DNA of 64,000 bases, taken from contig CAKONV010000001.1 in NCBI GenBank assembly GCA_934098295.1, positions 124,001 to 188,000 on the forward strand, written 5' to 3'. Positions 1 to 9,743 of the stretch are shown piece by piece (the stretch's first letter is position 1; the number at the start of each line of letters is the position of its first letter). Made by a program: the position numbers and the translations under genes. This DNA comes from an uncultured Bacilli bacterium (GTDB taxonomy: Bacteria; Bacillota_I; Bacilli_A; ML615J-28; CAG-313). The notes under the pieces are model-generated. The model saw only the letters and a program-made list of their open reading frames with translations. It ran no database searches and was not told where the DNA came from.

Positions 1-205
1 ATTCTTTAGCAAGATTAACTAATGCTACAAATACCAAACTATAATCTACATTAGAAATCTCACCGCCATATTCATTTAATACTCTTTTCAAGATGGATTC
101 AGTTTCATCATAAATTTCTTGAAGTTCCTCATCAGTAAAAATATAATTACCTACAAAATCTCCATCTATTGCTTTTGATATTTTATCCCTCAACTTTATA
201 TTCAC
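1..205 (-). CDS. Hypothetical protein, 5' part only (cut by window edge)
   Basis: An open frame runs from a GTG at 203-205 to the left edge with no stop, giving 68 residues starting MNIKLRDKISKAIDGDF. The GTG is chosen because a strong GGAAGGAG ribosome site lies seven bases before it. The visible part is acidic and probably helical (DEELQEIYDETE stretch) with no signal peptide, membrane segment or motif I recognise. The gene has its own promoter with an overlapping cre-like box and lies after the terminator that follows polysaccharide locus A, so it is probably a separate unit. Function unknown. Confidence 0.6.
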   Translation of the reverse strand, partial: MNIKLRDKISKAIDGDFVGNYIFTDEELQEIYDETESILKRVLNEYGGEISNVDYSLVFVALVNLAKE

Positions 206-242
206 AATTATTCTCCTTCCTCAATCAACTAAATCATAAAAT

Positions 243-265
243 TGTTAGCGTTTTCTTGTATTATA
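243..265 (-). promoter_or_regulatory. -10 box with downstream cre-like (CcpA) site
   Basis: On the minus strand TATAAT lies at 260-265 and AAGAAAACGCTAACA at 243-257 matches the catabolite-responsive element consensus WTGNAANCGNWNNCW in 14 of 15 positions. A cre just downstream of the -10 is a usual roadblock or repression geometry in Firmicutes. The -35 is poor. The target is the partial gene starting at 205. Confidence 0.45.
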
Positions 266-358
266 TCATATTTTCAAAAAAAATGTTATTTTATGTAATA
301 TTTTTTTAAAAAATATGATTAAAAGTCCAATTTATCATAATACTTCAATAAATAACTT

Positions 359-393
359 AAAAGTCCAGTATCTTACTTTGAACTGGACCTTTA
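359..393 (-). terminator. Hairpin terminator after polysaccharide locus A
   Basis: Arms AAGTCCAGT (361-369) and ACTGGACCTT (382-391) pair around a short loop, with A/T runs on both sides. It lies about 80 bases after the stop of the distal gene of locus A, so it probably ends that transcript. The rest of the 206-470 gap shows nothing else beyond the promoter region. Confidence 0.6.
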
Positions 394-470
394 TTTGGTT
401 TTAGTTTAGTTAAACATTCGAAAAAACATTTTTATTAATAATTCAAAAATTAAAAAGCAATTTTATGTTA

Positions 471-1511
471 TTATTTATTTTCTTCAGCTAATCTTTCTTT
501 AATATAAGATAGTTTATACATTGCCTCTTTAATTTCTGGTATTGAAAGTTGTCTAGTGTTATTTGAATTAAACTCTGAAAGTGTATTTCTTTCTTTATTT
601 CCATCTTTAAAATATTTATCATAATTTAAACCACGATTATCGGCTGGAACTCTATAGAAATTACCCAAATCGACAGCATGAGCACATTCTTCATTTGTAA
701 GAAGTGTTTCATACATTTTTTCGCCATGTCTAATTCCAATAATTTTAATATCTTCTTTTTTGCCGCCAAACATTTCACATACTGCTTCAGCTTGCATACC
801 AATTGTACAAGCGGGAGCTTTTTGAACTAAGATATCACCATTTTCACCATGTTCAAAAGCGAATAATACCAAATCAACAGCTTCTTCTAATGACATTATA
901 AATCTTGTCATTTTTGGTTCTGTTAATGTTACAGGATTTCCTGATCTAATTTGGTCAATCCAAAGTGGAATAACTGAACCCCTTGAACACATAACATTTC
1001 CATATCTAGTACAACATATTTTAGTTTTACCACTGTTACGACTTTTTGCAACAGCAACTTTCTCTTCAATGGCTTTAGTAATGCCCATTGCATTAATTGG
1101 ATATGCTGCTTTATCTGTTGACAAACAGATAACAGCTTCAAGACCTGCATCAATTGCTGCTGTTAAACTATTATCGGTTCCAATAACGTTTGTTCTAACA
1201 GCTTCCATTGGGAAGAATTCACATGATGGTACTTGTTTTAATGCTGCTGCATGAAAACAAAGGTCTGCACCCTTCATAACTTCTCTAACAGAATCAATAT
1301 TTCTAACATCACCTATATAAAATTTTACTTTTTGAAAATCATTAGGGTATGTTACTTGAAGTTCATGACGTAAGTCATCTTGCTTTTTCTCATCCCTTGA
1401 AAATATACGGATTTCTTTAATATCCGTGGTTATAAATCTTTTTAATACTGTAGAACCAAAAGAACCTGTTCCACCAGTAATAACTAATACTTTATTTGTT
1501 AGCGTACTCAT
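471..1511 (-). CDS. capE: CapE/FnlA-type UDP-GlcNAc 4,6-dehydratase/5-epimerase
   Basis: This 346-residue atypical SDR enzyme closely resembles Staphylococcus aureus CapE along its length. It has the nucleotide-binding glycine motif (VITGGTGSFG, residues 11-20), the SRDEKKQDDLRHE stretch, HAAALKQVPSCEFFP, the catalytic LSTDKAAYPINAMG block and the late HGEKMYETLL stretch. CapE-type enzymes convert UDP-GlcNAc to UDP-2-acetamido-2,6-dideoxy-4-keto hexoses on the way to L-FucNAc. It is the most distal gene of locus A, 198 bp after the flippase; no good ribosome site is visible at the ATG. A paralogue at 20886-21932 sits next to CapF, whereas this copy has no reductase or epimerase beside it. Enzyme class is sure; which sugar it feeds is not. 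Confidence 0.85.
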   Translation of the reverse strand: MSTLTNKVLVITGGTGSFGSTVLKRFITTDIKEIRIFSRDEKKQDDLRHELQVTYPNDFQKVKFYIGDVRNIDSVREVMKGADLCFHAAALKQVPSCEFFPMEAVRTNVIGTDNSLTAAIDAGLEAVICLSTDKAAYPINAMGITKAIEEKVAVAKSRNSGKTKICCTRYGNVMCSRGSVIPLWIDQIRSGNPVTLTEPKMTRFIMSLEEAVDLVLFAFEHGENGDILVQKAPACTIGMQAEAVCEMFGGKKEDIKIIGIRHGEKMYETLLTNEECAHAVDLGNFYRVPADNRGLNYDKYFKDGNKERNTLSEFNSNNTRQLSIPEIKEAMYKLSYIKERLAEENK

Positions 1512-1709
1512 ATAAAATCTTGTATAATATAATTTATAATTTTATATTAAATCCTTTCTTTAATTTTTAAACATAATAGATTATGTTATACTATTCTTTT
1601 AATAACTATTTTGTTATAGATTTTTTAATTTAATATTTTAATATCAGAAAACATCATAAAATCCACTATTATAGATTCTAAAAATTTTTAGATAAAACAA
1701 TAATATGAT

Positions 1710-3233
1710 TTATTTATTTTTCTTAATTAAATTGATTTTTTTTAATATCGAATATAAAAGTTCTTTTTCATATAAATTTGCACCAAACAATAACATTGTA
1801 ACACCATATACTATTAACATTATAAATACTTTTAAACACAACCATAGCCAACCTGTAGGTAAAAATTGTTTTAATACAAAACCAATTAATGTTGATATTA
1901 TTAAGCAAGGAATAATTCCTCTAAAAATTCCCAAATAATAATTTTTTAAACTAATCCTAAGTTTTCTTTTAAATATTATATTCATAACCACAATATCACC
2001 AAGAAATAAAGAAATAAAAGTTCCTATTGTTGCGCCTATTAATGGATTCCACATTATTAATAAAATTGTAAGAATAATATTTAAAAGCACAATAATGATT
2101 TTTAATATAGATTGTTCTTTATGTTTATTCATTGCCCACAAAATTTGTGTTCCTATGGATTCTGTAAGAATGAATAAATATGCAAACATCAAAATAATCG
2201 TAACAATATACGCCTGTGAATTTTCATTACCGGCCCATAATATTACAAACTCTTGTCCATTAACAGCAAAAGCACAGAAAATGATAGATAAAATTATAAA
2301 AATAATTCTACCTATTCTTATCATTTCTCTTTCAAAATCACTTGCTGTAGCACCACTTTCAGTCATCTTTACAACTCCAGGCATAAGAACACCTGTAAAG
2401 GCAGACCCTATAGTTTGATAATACTGAACTATTTGAGAACCGACACCATATACTGCTAAAATAATTGACGACGACGTAACCAAAGCACCTATTAAAATTT
2501 GATCAACTGTAGAATTTAGTTGTGTTGCTATCATTTGTAACAAAATCAAAGATGAGTATACAATAATTTCTTTAATAAATGAAAAATTAATTCCTTTAAA
2601 CAAAGGTTTTAGCTTAATAACTTTAGTAACATAAATAACAAAAAAAGTACGACATATAAAAGTCATTAATAAGTTTATTATCACTATTCCAATACTTCCC
2701 CAACCAACTATTAAAACTATAAATGTAAAAACTACTCTTAAAATTATTTGAATAATCGAAGCAAGTCTTGATACCAAAAATTTTTCATATGCAATTAAAA
2801 CATTATTATATGTCGTAGTTCCAAGAGTTACTGCAGAATTAATCATTGTTATTCCAAGAAGAGTTTGTCCCAACTTAATTTCATCATTAGTTAGTCCCTT
2901 AGAAAACACTAATGGAAATAATATAACTAATATAACACCAGCAATAATAGCGATAAATGCAATAATTATATAGAATATATTTGCCACAGCTAAAAATTGT
3001 TGTTCTTTTTTTTCGTTATTATCAGCTTTATATTTTGCAATATAACGTATTACAGCATTACCAATTCCCAAATCTAGTAAAAGCAAATAAGCATTAATAG
3101 AAACGACTAACTTATAAACCCCATATTCTGCTTGCCCCAATGTCTTAATAATAAACGGAGTTAATAATAATGTCGATAAAACTTCGAATATCATCAAAAC
3201 GTATGATAGTAAAACGCCTAATTTTCTACTCAT
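1710..3233 (-). CDS. Wzx-type oligosaccharide flippase (locus A)
   Basis: A 507-residue polytopic membrane protein with about 12-14 hydrophobic segments, starting MSRKLGVLLSYVLMIFEVLS. The N-terminal pattern with TPFIIKTLGQAEYGVYKLV is typical of the polysaccharide-biosynthesis branch of the MOP flippase superfamily, which moves undecaprenyl-linked repeat units across the membrane. Length fits the family. The ATG has an AGGAA site six to eight bases upstream. Together with the Wzy at 4591-5628 it completes a Wzx/Wzy pathway for locus A. The 192-bp gap upstream contains no gene. Confidence 0.85.
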   Translation of the reverse strand: MSRKLGVLLSYVLMIFEVLSTLLLTPFIIKTLGQAEYGVYKLVVSINAYLLLLDLGIGNAVIRYIAKYKADNNEKKEQQFLAVANIFYIIIAFIAIIAGVILVILFPLVFSKGLTNDEIKLGQTLLGITMINSAVTLGTTTYNNVLIAYEKFLVSRLASIIQIILRVVFTFIVLIVGWGSIGIVIINLLMTFICRTFFVIYVTKVIKLKPLFKGINFSFIKEIIVYSSLILLQMIATQLNSTVDQILIGALVTSSSIILAVYGVGSQIVQYYQTIGSAFTGVLMPGVVKMTESGATASDFEREMIRIGRIIFIILSIIFCAFAVNGQEFVILWAGNENSQAYIVTIILMFAYLFILTESIGTQILWAMNKHKEQSILKIIIVLLNIILTILLIMWNPLIGATIGTFISLFLGDIVVMNIIFKRKLRISLKNYYLGIFRGIIPCLIISTLIGFVLKQFLPTGWLWLCLKVFIMLIVYGVTMLLFGANLYEKELLYSILKKINLIKKNK

Positions 3234-3425
3234 ATAAATATTCCTTTTTCTATTTTTATTTTATTTTTTATAACACCCTTATATTATAAATTTCAGTAGT
3301 TATTTTATCCTGTCAGTTTGCATCAATTCACTGTATCATAATCATAAATTATCTGCTACACAATATTATTTTTTACTAATTGAAAATATAATATTTATGA
3401 TTATTGTAGACTTAAATCAATGCAC

Positions 3426-4556
3426 TTATAAAATATTCTTCATTTGTTCAATAAATTTTTCATCTAATTGTCTAATTTTTTTTAAAATTTCTGACCTATC
3501 ATAAATCTTAGCATCAATTATCACAGCTGCAATTAGTTCTGGTTTATGTTCATAATAGAAATTTACATAATCATTTATTGCTGATTTATTTACCGCTTTT
3601 ATGTTTATTGTGACAACGTTCAATCCATTACACATATATGATAATATTTTTGATGGAAATGATGTGTCATTATACACTCCATCAGGAATTTGTGTGCTAA
3701 GTCCTATTTGACATTTTTGAAGATACTCATTATATTCATCTCCAGATTTATATCCATCATAGCCTACTATTTTATAACCTTTTTCTTTATTAATATTGTT
3801 TATCATATTATTAATTGTGCTAATTTCATTGTCACTACCTCTTCCAAGTATGTGAACAAAATACGATTGGTTTAAATACTTTGCAGCATTAATTGCAGCA
3901 AGGCATCCCCCTTTTCTCGAATCAAATGTTCCAGAATAAACACAATGAATTTTATTATCATTCCATTTTTTATCAAATTTTTTTTCTACTTTATATCTAC
4001 CATAACAAACTGCATACTTTTTATTATTTATATTTACTAAATCATTCAATAATTCTGTTGCAAATAAATATTTATCTGCTATTGACAATTTTTTTAATTC
4101 TTTTTTTCTTAGCTTTTGGTTATTTAATACATCAGAATAAATCTCTTCAACTTCAATAATAAAATTATCAGTATATTTTTTAAAAGTTGAATATAATTTC
4201 ATTATCGCTAATGAATGATATACAATAATTGTATCATCTTTTTTGATATTTTTTCTTATATATTTTTTCATTTGAAATTTAATAAGAAATCTATTTATAA
4301 ATCTTAAAATCTTTGATGTTGCTTTTAAAGAAAAAAACAATTGTACAAATTGATTTTCATTAATTTTATATCTTTTTTTACAACAACTTCTATTGTTCTT
4401 ACTAGCAGAGCATGATATAAACTCAACATCAGTATTTAATTTATTAATACTATCAGCAATATATCTCATTTTATTAGTTGCAGATAACACATAGTTTCTA
4501 TCTTCTTCAATATTAAATTCAGTATCAAAAAAACCAATATAATATACTTTAGGCAT
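3426..4556 (-). CDS. Glycosyltransferase, GT-B fold (locus A)
   Basis: A protein of 376 residues when started at the ATG at 4554-4556, which follows a GGAGAA ribosome site. A longer frame to 4625 would overlap the preceding gene by 35 bases and adds an unconvincing N-terminus. The C-terminal half shows GT-B features: CVYSGTFDSRKGG (start of the nucleotide-sugar domain), HILGRGSDNE, and a late GLSTQ...FPSKILSYMCNGLNVV stretch like the GT4 acceptor/donor loop. It probably adds one sugar of the locus A repeat unit on the cytoplasmic side. Linkage and substrate cannot be read from sequence. The N-terminal domain is divergent. Confidence 0.7.
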   Translation of the reverse strand: MPKVYYIGFFDTEFNIEEDRNYVLSATNKMRYIADSINKLNTDVEFISCSASKNNRSCCKKRYKINENQFVQLFFSLKATSKILRFINRFLIKFQMKKYIRKNIKKDDTIIVYHSLAIMKLYSTFKKYTDNFIIEVEEIYSDVLNNQKLRKKELKKLSIADKYLFATELLNDLVNINNKKYAVCYGRYKVEKKFDKKWNDNKIHCVYSGTFDSRKGGCLAAINAAKYLNQSYFVHILGRGSDNEISTINNMINNINKEKGYKIVGYDGYKSGDEYNEYLQKCQIGLSTQIPDGVYNDTSFPSKILSYMCNGLNVVTINIKAVNKSAINDYVNFYYEHKPELIAAVIIDAKIYDRSEILKKIRQLDEKFIEQMKNIL

Positions 4557-4590
4557 AAACTTCTCCAATTTTCTATATTTTATAGTTATT

Positions 4591-5628
4591 TTACTTATTC
4601 CAAAAAAAGCTATAATCAGCGACATTTAAATAATTACTCATCATATTTTTTATAAAAGTATAAGAAAAAATAATTATAACAATAGGATAAGCTACATATT
4701 TAATTTTTTTATCACTTTGTTCTTCAATAAGATTAGGTATTAAAATTGTAATATATATTGAATAATACATACCAGCACGCATTGCTACGTTACTAACACT
4801 AGAAAAAATTTGAAGAAATGTCGCAATGACCATTAAATTTCTTATACTACTTGTTTTACTATATTTTTTAGAATCAAATATATATGATAATAAAACTATT
4901 CCTGCAAATACTATTAAAGTCATATATGCATTTGTTTCTTCAATGTTTATTTCTTCACCTTTATACAATTTTGACAAAAAAACAAATATTTGATTTCTAA
5001 ATAATAAACATATTACAAAAGCAAATATAATAAAAAATAAGTATTTTGAGTCTAGTTTGGCATAATACATTGGATATGCAAGTAAAAATACTAAAGCACT
5101 TAAATGAAATGTTGAGGCTAATAAAACTACTAAGCAAAATTTTATAATTTTTTTCTCCTTAATATATTTTAACGAAAAGCATGTCATTCCAAGTGCCAAC
5201 GATTGCCTTAGACCAGAAAAAGTAAATATATAAAATACAAATAATATAAATATTAAAATTGAAACTAACGGGCTTTTCGAATTTCTATATATCATTAGAT
5301 AAATAGGAGTTATAGATAAGAAAGAAACAATAGTTAAATAAATCTGTTTATTAACTCTTAATTTACTAAATATTCCTGAAAATATGATATATCCTCTTTC
5401 AAAGTTCTTAAATTCATCCGAAAAAATGTTAATTTTTCTTACTTTTTCATACGCTGGCAAATATGCAGTTAAATCTATACCAACAGTATCAGCTCTTAAA
5501 CCTTGAATTAAAACAATACCCAAAATTGAACCAATAATAAATAATTTATGATTATTTTTTTTAAGTATGAGATTTTCTATTACATATAAAATCACGACAT
5601 ATACTATATACAAGACATGAATATACAT
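4591..5628 (-). CDS. EpsG-type repeat-unit polymerase (Wzy, locus A)
   Basis: A 345-residue protein with about 9-10 hydrophobic segments. It has the early QGLRADTVGIDLTAY block typical of the EpsG family (RxxxvGtDtxxY-like), then the YIFTFSGLRQSLALGM segment common to these polymerases. EpsG/Wzy proteins join lipid-linked repeat units at the outer face of the membrane. Start ATG follows GAGGGTG. It lies between glycosyltransferase genes of locus A and pairs functionally with the flippase at 1710-3233. Confidence 0.8.
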   Translation of the reverse strand: MYIHVLYIVYVVILYVIENLILKKNNHKLFIIGSILGIVLIQGLRADTVGIDLTAYLPAYEKVRKINIFSDEFKNFERGYIIFSGIFSKLRVNKQIYLTIVSFLSITPIYLMIYRNSKSPLVSILIFILFVFYIFTFSGLRQSLALGMTCFSLKYIKEKKIIKFCLVVLLASTFHLSALVFLLAYPMYYAKLDSKYLFFIIFAFVICLLFRNQIFVFLSKLYKGEEINIEETNAYMTLIVFAGIVLLSYIFDSKKYSKTSSIRNLMVIATFLQIFSSVSNVAMRAGMYYSIYITILIPNLIEEQSDKKIKYVAYPIVIIIFSYTFIKNMMSNYLNVADYSFFWNK

Positions 5629-5663
5629 TTTGTCACCCTCTCTAATTTTATATTAAATCAATT

Positions 5664-6878
5664 TTATTTTTTATCATATGTTAATTTGTATTGGTAATAC
5701 ATATTATTTTTATTGTATTTGGTTATTGAATTTTCAGAGATAGTTAACTTATTTTTGCCTTTATTAAAATTATCATTTATTAATTTATAAAGATTATAAA
5801 CATCGCCATATTCAACAAAATCGCTATATTCATTTATAGCTATAAGTTCTGGAGCACCAGCTTTAAAACCAACTATAGGTGTGCCACAACATAAACTTTC
5901 CGCAACAATCATTGAAAATGTTTCCCTTTTACTTGTTAAAACTGTAACATCTGACATAGAATATAGTCTTGCTAAGTATTTTTGATCAGTGATTTTCCCC
6001 AATAAAATTACATTTTTAGGTACGATTAGATTACTTGGATGTGGTCCTGCTACAACAAAAATAACATCATCGTTATTTAAAAACATTTCTGCTAATTTCA
6101 ATACATAATAACCACCTTTAATGTTTTTGTCATCATTATCAAAAGATGGCGTTGCGTGAAAAATCACTTTTTTATTTTCTATATTCAATTTCTTTTTTAT
6201 GGATTCAGCATCTTGGTAATAATGAAAAATATCAGTATCTAATCCATTTAATATTACTTCATGATGTTTATCTTTTAAAAGTGGTGACATTTTTGCCCTT
6301 CCCATAAGCCAAGGCGACACACTAACTATCGTTAAATTTTTGTCAAAATTTTTAAAAGCATTATTCATTTTTTTCCATGACAATTTTGTGTTATCTAGAA
6401 AATATGAACCAGTTTTTTCTTTTAATTTAGGACATCTTCCACATCCACTTAACCATTTGTCACATTCTAAAGCATGGCCACAATTTCCAGTATACATAAA
6501 TTCTGCATGTAGTGTTAATACAGTCTTAATATTATTCTTTTTTAAAAAATTTAATAATCTATAAATGTTTACAAAATACCCATTAATACATTGTAAATGA
6601 ACTACATCTGGGCTTTCATTTCTAATTATTGAAATTATTTTATTTGTGTTAAAAAAACAAAATCCATACATTAAACCTGTTATATTACAAATAAAATGAT
6701 TAAACTTTGAATATAATTCATTTCCAACTTTATATATTCCTTTTTGTTTAATTTTTTTACCTCTGCCATATATAACAATAGATTCATAATTATCATTAAG
6801 AAGGCTTTCATGAATACATTCCGTAATTTTTCCTGTACTACCTGTTCCATATAAATTATTAATTTGAAGAATTTTCAT
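5664..6878 (-). CDS. GT4-family glycosyltransferase (locus A)
   Basis: A 404-residue GT-B enzyme. The ATG at 6876-6878 follows GAAGGTG, better than a GTG nine bases upstream. The N-terminus MKILQINNLYGTGSTGKIT and the insert with four cysteines (CGHALECDKW...GCGRCP, about residues 130-150) resemble colanic-acid WcaC-like transferases. The C-terminal domain carries the GT4 motif RETFSMIVAESLCCGTPIVG with the conserved glutamates. It overlaps the upstream gene by 20 bases, implying translational coupling. The sugar donor is unknown. Confidence 0.8.
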   Translation of the reverse strand: MKILQINNLYGTGSTGKITECIHESLLNDNYESIVIYGRGKKIKQKGIYKVGNELYSKFNHFICNITGLMYGFCFFNTNKIISIIRNESPDVVHLQCINGYFVNIYRLLNFLKKNNIKTVLTLHAEFMYTGNCGHALECDKWLSGCGRCPKLKEKTGSYFLDNTKLSWKKMNNAFKNFDKNLTIVSVSPWLMGRAKMSPLLKDKHHEVILNGLDTDIFHYYQDAESIKKKLNIENKKVIFHATPSFDNDDKNIKGGYYVLKLAEMFLNNDDVIFVVAGPHPSNLIVPKNVILLGKITDQKYLARLYSMSDVTVLTSKRETFSMIVAESLCCGTPIVGFKAGAPELIAINEYSDFVEYGDVYNLYKLINDNFNKGKNKLTISENSITKYNKNNMYYQYKLTYDKK

Positions 6879-8163
6879 TTTTTTCACCTTCTTTACTTGT
6901 CATATCTTGTAAAATTTTATAAATAAATTTACTGTTTTTTTGGGAATCATGATATTTTTTTGCTGTATTTAATCCATTTAAAGAATAATGATTTCTTAAA
7001 TCATAATTATTAAAAAAATCTTTTAAGCTATCAACCAATTTTGTTTTATCAACACATACATAGGCACATTCATTTCTAATTAAGTGATTAATAGATGAAA
7101 CCACTGATGGTCCATATGCAAACAATGGTATACCACTAGCTAATGAATCCGAAATTTTTGTAGATACAGAATATTTTACTCTATCAATACTTTCCGTATC
7201 AAAAGCTTCCACATGAAGTAATATTTCCGATTTGAAAAAAGTTTCTTTAAATTTTGGGCCATATAAGTAATCATGTATTACGATACTTGAACATGATTTT
7301 AATTTTTTTAAAATGTTCTCATCTTTTTCACTAATATACAAATGAAGTTCATATTTCGTTTTTAATGTTTTGTTAATTTCATCCAATGCTAATCCTATAT
7401 CAAAAATTGATAAATATCTATTGCATCTAATATTTCCAAAATAATTAATTTTTTTTGCATTTTTATAATTATGAATCTCATTTGATATGCAATAATTTGT
7501 TCCCGTCATTATAGTGTAACTTTTTATATCAAATTCTTTTTCATAGGAATTACTAATTTCTTGGCTTATTCCTATGAAAAATTTAGACATTTTCAAGGTT
7601 TTTTCTATTTCACGTTTTAATAAATTATGATAAACAATGGATGCAAAAGTCTTTCCGCTATTCATAAAATAATAGTCATCGCATATATAAGTAACTATTG
7701 GTAAATCATATTTTTTTGAAATTTTAATTGCAATTTCATATATAAACTTTTGATTACCAGGAGCTAAAAATATTAAATTTGGTTTTTCAATATTGATCCA
7801 ATTTTTAAGCTTTTTTACGTACCAATTAGAAAATTTCCACATTAAATCTCTAAATATACATCTAACTGCTTTTTTATTTTTTGGATTTCTGTATAATTTT
7901 TCATTTTTTTCATTTTCAAATAATTTCGATGTTGAATCATAAGTGACTATTTTTCCAATATTCCTACGTTTAACATATGACTTTAATATTTCTTCATCAG
8001 TCATTCTAAAATATGATGAACATGCATCAAGATTTGGAATTGTCGGATATATATAAAAATTACATAATTCGTTTTTATCAAAAAAAGAAAAAAGTGACAA
8101 AAAAGTTTTTCCCATGTTCGTCATATTTGAAATAGGTAAGTGACTAATTATTAATACTTTCAT
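6859..8163 (-). CDS. Probable glycosyltransferase, GT-B fold (locus A)
   Basis: A 434-residue protein starting MKVLIISHLPISNMTNMGKT, a Rossmann-type N-terminus with the glycine/threonine loop seen in GT-B acceptor domains. The C-terminal half has a recognisable NYFGNIRCNRYLSIFDIG donor-domain start and a DSLASGIPLFAYGPS stretch equivalent to the GT4 E-loop, although the usual EX7E pair is weak. Its 3' end overlaps the next gene. Cytoplasmic, probably acting on the lipid-linked repeat of locus A. Only the broad family is supported. Confidence 0.65.
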   Translation of the reverse strand: MKVLIISHLPISNMTNMGKTFLSLFSFFDKNELCNFYIYPTIPNLDACSSYFRMTDEEILKSYVKRRNIGKIVTYDSTSKLFENEKNEKLYRNPKNKKAVRCIFRDLMWKFSNWYVKKLKNWINIEKPNLIFLAPGNQKFIYEIAIKISKKYDLPIVTYICDDYYFMNSGKTFASIVYHNLLKREIEKTLKMSKFFIGISQEISNSYEKEFDIKSYTIMTGTNYCISNEIHNYKNAKKINYFGNIRCNRYLSIFDIGLALDEINKTLKTKYELHLYISEKDENILKKLKSCSSIVIHDYLYGPKFKETFFKSEILLHVEAFDTESIDRVKYSVSTKISDSLASGIPLFAYGPSVVSSINHLIRNECAYVCVDKTKLVDSLKDFFNNYDLRNHYSLNGLNTAKKYHDSQKNSKFIYKILQDMTSKEGEKNENSSN

Positions 8164-8171
8164 TTTAATTT

Positions 8172-8987
8172 TTACTTTCTTGCAAATTTTTTAAATATGT
8201 ATCCTCTAAGTTTGTTTGGTAAACAAACTTGAAGTATGAATCTTTTAATAACGTTTGAACAATACGTAAATATGTTAATTATTTTATTTTTAAGCATAAA
8301 CTTTTGCAATTTTTTTTCGCTTTTAAAATACTTAATGCCACCACGCCTATTGTACATTTCTTTTCCAACTCTTACAAAGACTAACGATTCAGGGACATTA
8401 GCAAATTTATAATTATTCATAGCTAGTCTTAGCCAAAGATAATAATCTTCTTCACAGTACCAATCAATATAACCACCAACTTCTTCAATTGCTGTTTTTT
8501 TAAAAATAACAGTAACTTGATTCATCGGACATCTTTTTTTCATATACTTTTTTATTTCAAAATCATTTGTAGGTACTTCTCTTATTCCAACTGTATTACT
8601 AATACTTTCGATAAATTCTGTTATGTTTGATCCTACAATTGTTAAAGAATTATCATTTTTGAACATTTCTAATTCCTTTTCAAATCTATCATTAACAGAG
8701 ATATCATCTGCATCCATAAGTGCAACATACTCGTATTTGCAATTTTCAAGTCCTATTCTTCTAGCATTACCATGACCTTGATTTTCTTTTAATCTAATTA
8801 CATGAAATAAATTATTATTTTCATAAACATTTATTATTTCATTAAGTTCGCTAGGAACAGGGCCATCAACTACTAATACAATTTCTTTAGGTTTAACTGT
8901 TTGATTGATAATGCTATTTACAGCATCTTTAAACCAAACAGGATTGTCTTTTCCATAAACACACATCGAAACACTAAAATCAATCAT
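8172..8987 (-). CDS. GT2-family glycosyltransferase (locus A)
   Basis: A 271-residue GT-A enzyme. The N-terminus FSVSMCVYGKDNPVWFKDAV, the VDGPVPSEL region and the DXD-type metal site in ALMDADDIS (about residues 90-98) define family GT2. Downstream EEDYYLWLRLAM gives the ED catalytic-base motif usual in this family. No membrane anchor. The start follows AGGAGTG. It lies directly after the initiating transferase gene, so it may add the second sugar; that is inference from position. Confidence 0.85.
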   Translation of the reverse strand: MIDFSVSMCVYGKDNPVWFKDAVNSIINQTVKPKEIVLVVDGPVPSELNEIINVYENNNLFHVIRLKENQGHGNARRIGLENCKYEYVALMDADDISVNDRFEKELEMFKNDNSLTIVGSNITEFIESISNTVGIREVPTNDFEIKKYMKKRCPMNQVTVIFKKTAIEEVGGYIDWYCEEDYYLWLRLAMNNYKFANVPESLVFVRVGKEMYNRRGGIKYFKSEKKLQKFMLKNKIINIFTYCSNVIKRFILQVCLPNKLRGYIFKKFARK

Positions 8988-8999
8988 ATAAATACACTC

Positions 9000-9743
9000 C
9001 TAAATATCATTAACACAATTTTCATAATATTCTTTGGTTATTTTTTTATTTTTCAACAACCAATCGCCGTAATCTATATCGCTAACAGTTCCATCCCTAT
9101 TTATATCACTTCTTTTAAATACTTTAAGAATAGTTTTTAATATTATCTTAATATCTAAAAACAAATTATAATTACTTACATAATTTAAATCAAAATTAAA
9201 TTTTTCTTCCCAGGTAATGTTATTTCTTCCATTTACTTGGGCAAGTCCTGTAAGACCAGGTCTAATATCTTGTCTATGCATTACGTTATCACTAAAAAAA
9301 GCCATATCTTTAATTAATTGTGGTCTTGGGCCAACAATCGACATATCACCGATAAAAATATTAAATAACTCTGGTAATTCATCTAATGATGTTGAACGCA
9401 AAAATTTTCCAAATTTTGTTAAGCGCTTATCATCTGGTAATAAATTACCATTTTTATCTTTTTCATTAGTCATAGAACGATATTTTATTAATTTAAATAT
9501 TTTACACTTCCCGTTTTTATTTTTTTTACCAGGTCTATATTGACAAAAAAATGGATTTCCCTTCATAGCAATAGCATTAATGGGTGTAAATATTAAAAAG
9601 AACGGTGATAATATAATTATAGCTATCAGTGATAATACGATATCATAGATTCTTTTAAATACTTTTCTATATAAAAGAATTGATAAAGTCAAAAATATTA
9701 TTATTGCTAAAGAAACAATTAGTAATATATAATACCATTTCAT
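9000..9743 (-). CDS. PglC/WcaJ-family initiating sugar-phosphate transferase (locus A)
   Basis: A 247-residue membrane-associated phosphoglycosyl transferase. It has an N-terminal hydrophobic segment (residues 3-22), a second reentrant helix (RIYDIVLSLIAIIILSP), the CQYRPGKK block, the catalytic Asp-Glu pair in TSLDELPELF, and IVGPRPQL. This family transfers a sugar-1-phosphate from UDP-sugar to undecaprenyl phosphate, the first step of the repeat unit. It overlaps the PglE-like aminotransferase by one base (TAATG), which suggests UDP-4-amino-4,6-dideoxy-GlcNAc-type sugar as donor. The short DINRDG tail is the normal family C-terminus, not a dockerin. Confidence 0.88.
   Translation of the reverse strand: MKWYYILLIVSLAIIIFLTLSILLYRKVFKRIYDIVLSLIAIIILSPFFLIFTPINAIAMKGNPFFCQYRPGKKNKNGKCKIFKLIKYRSMTNEKDKNGNLLPDDKRLTKFGKFLRSTSLDELPELFNIFIGDMSIVGPRPQLIKDMAFFSDNVMHRQDIRPGLTGLAQVNGRNNITWEEKFNFDLNYVSNYNLFLDIKIILKTILKVFKRSDINRDGTVSDIDYGDWLLKNKKITKEYYENCVNDI

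Noticed and set aside
1705..2418. Plus-strand open frames opposite the locus A flippase
   Set aside because: They are antisense shadows of the 1710-3233 gene, with no family motif and no suitable ribosome site.
9000..9110. Dockerin-like calcium loop (DINRDGTVSDIDYGD) at the end of the locus A initiating transferase
   Set aside because: This is the usual C-terminal tail of sugar-phosphate transferases (KRSDIN-DG-type); there is only one loop and no cohesin or export signal.
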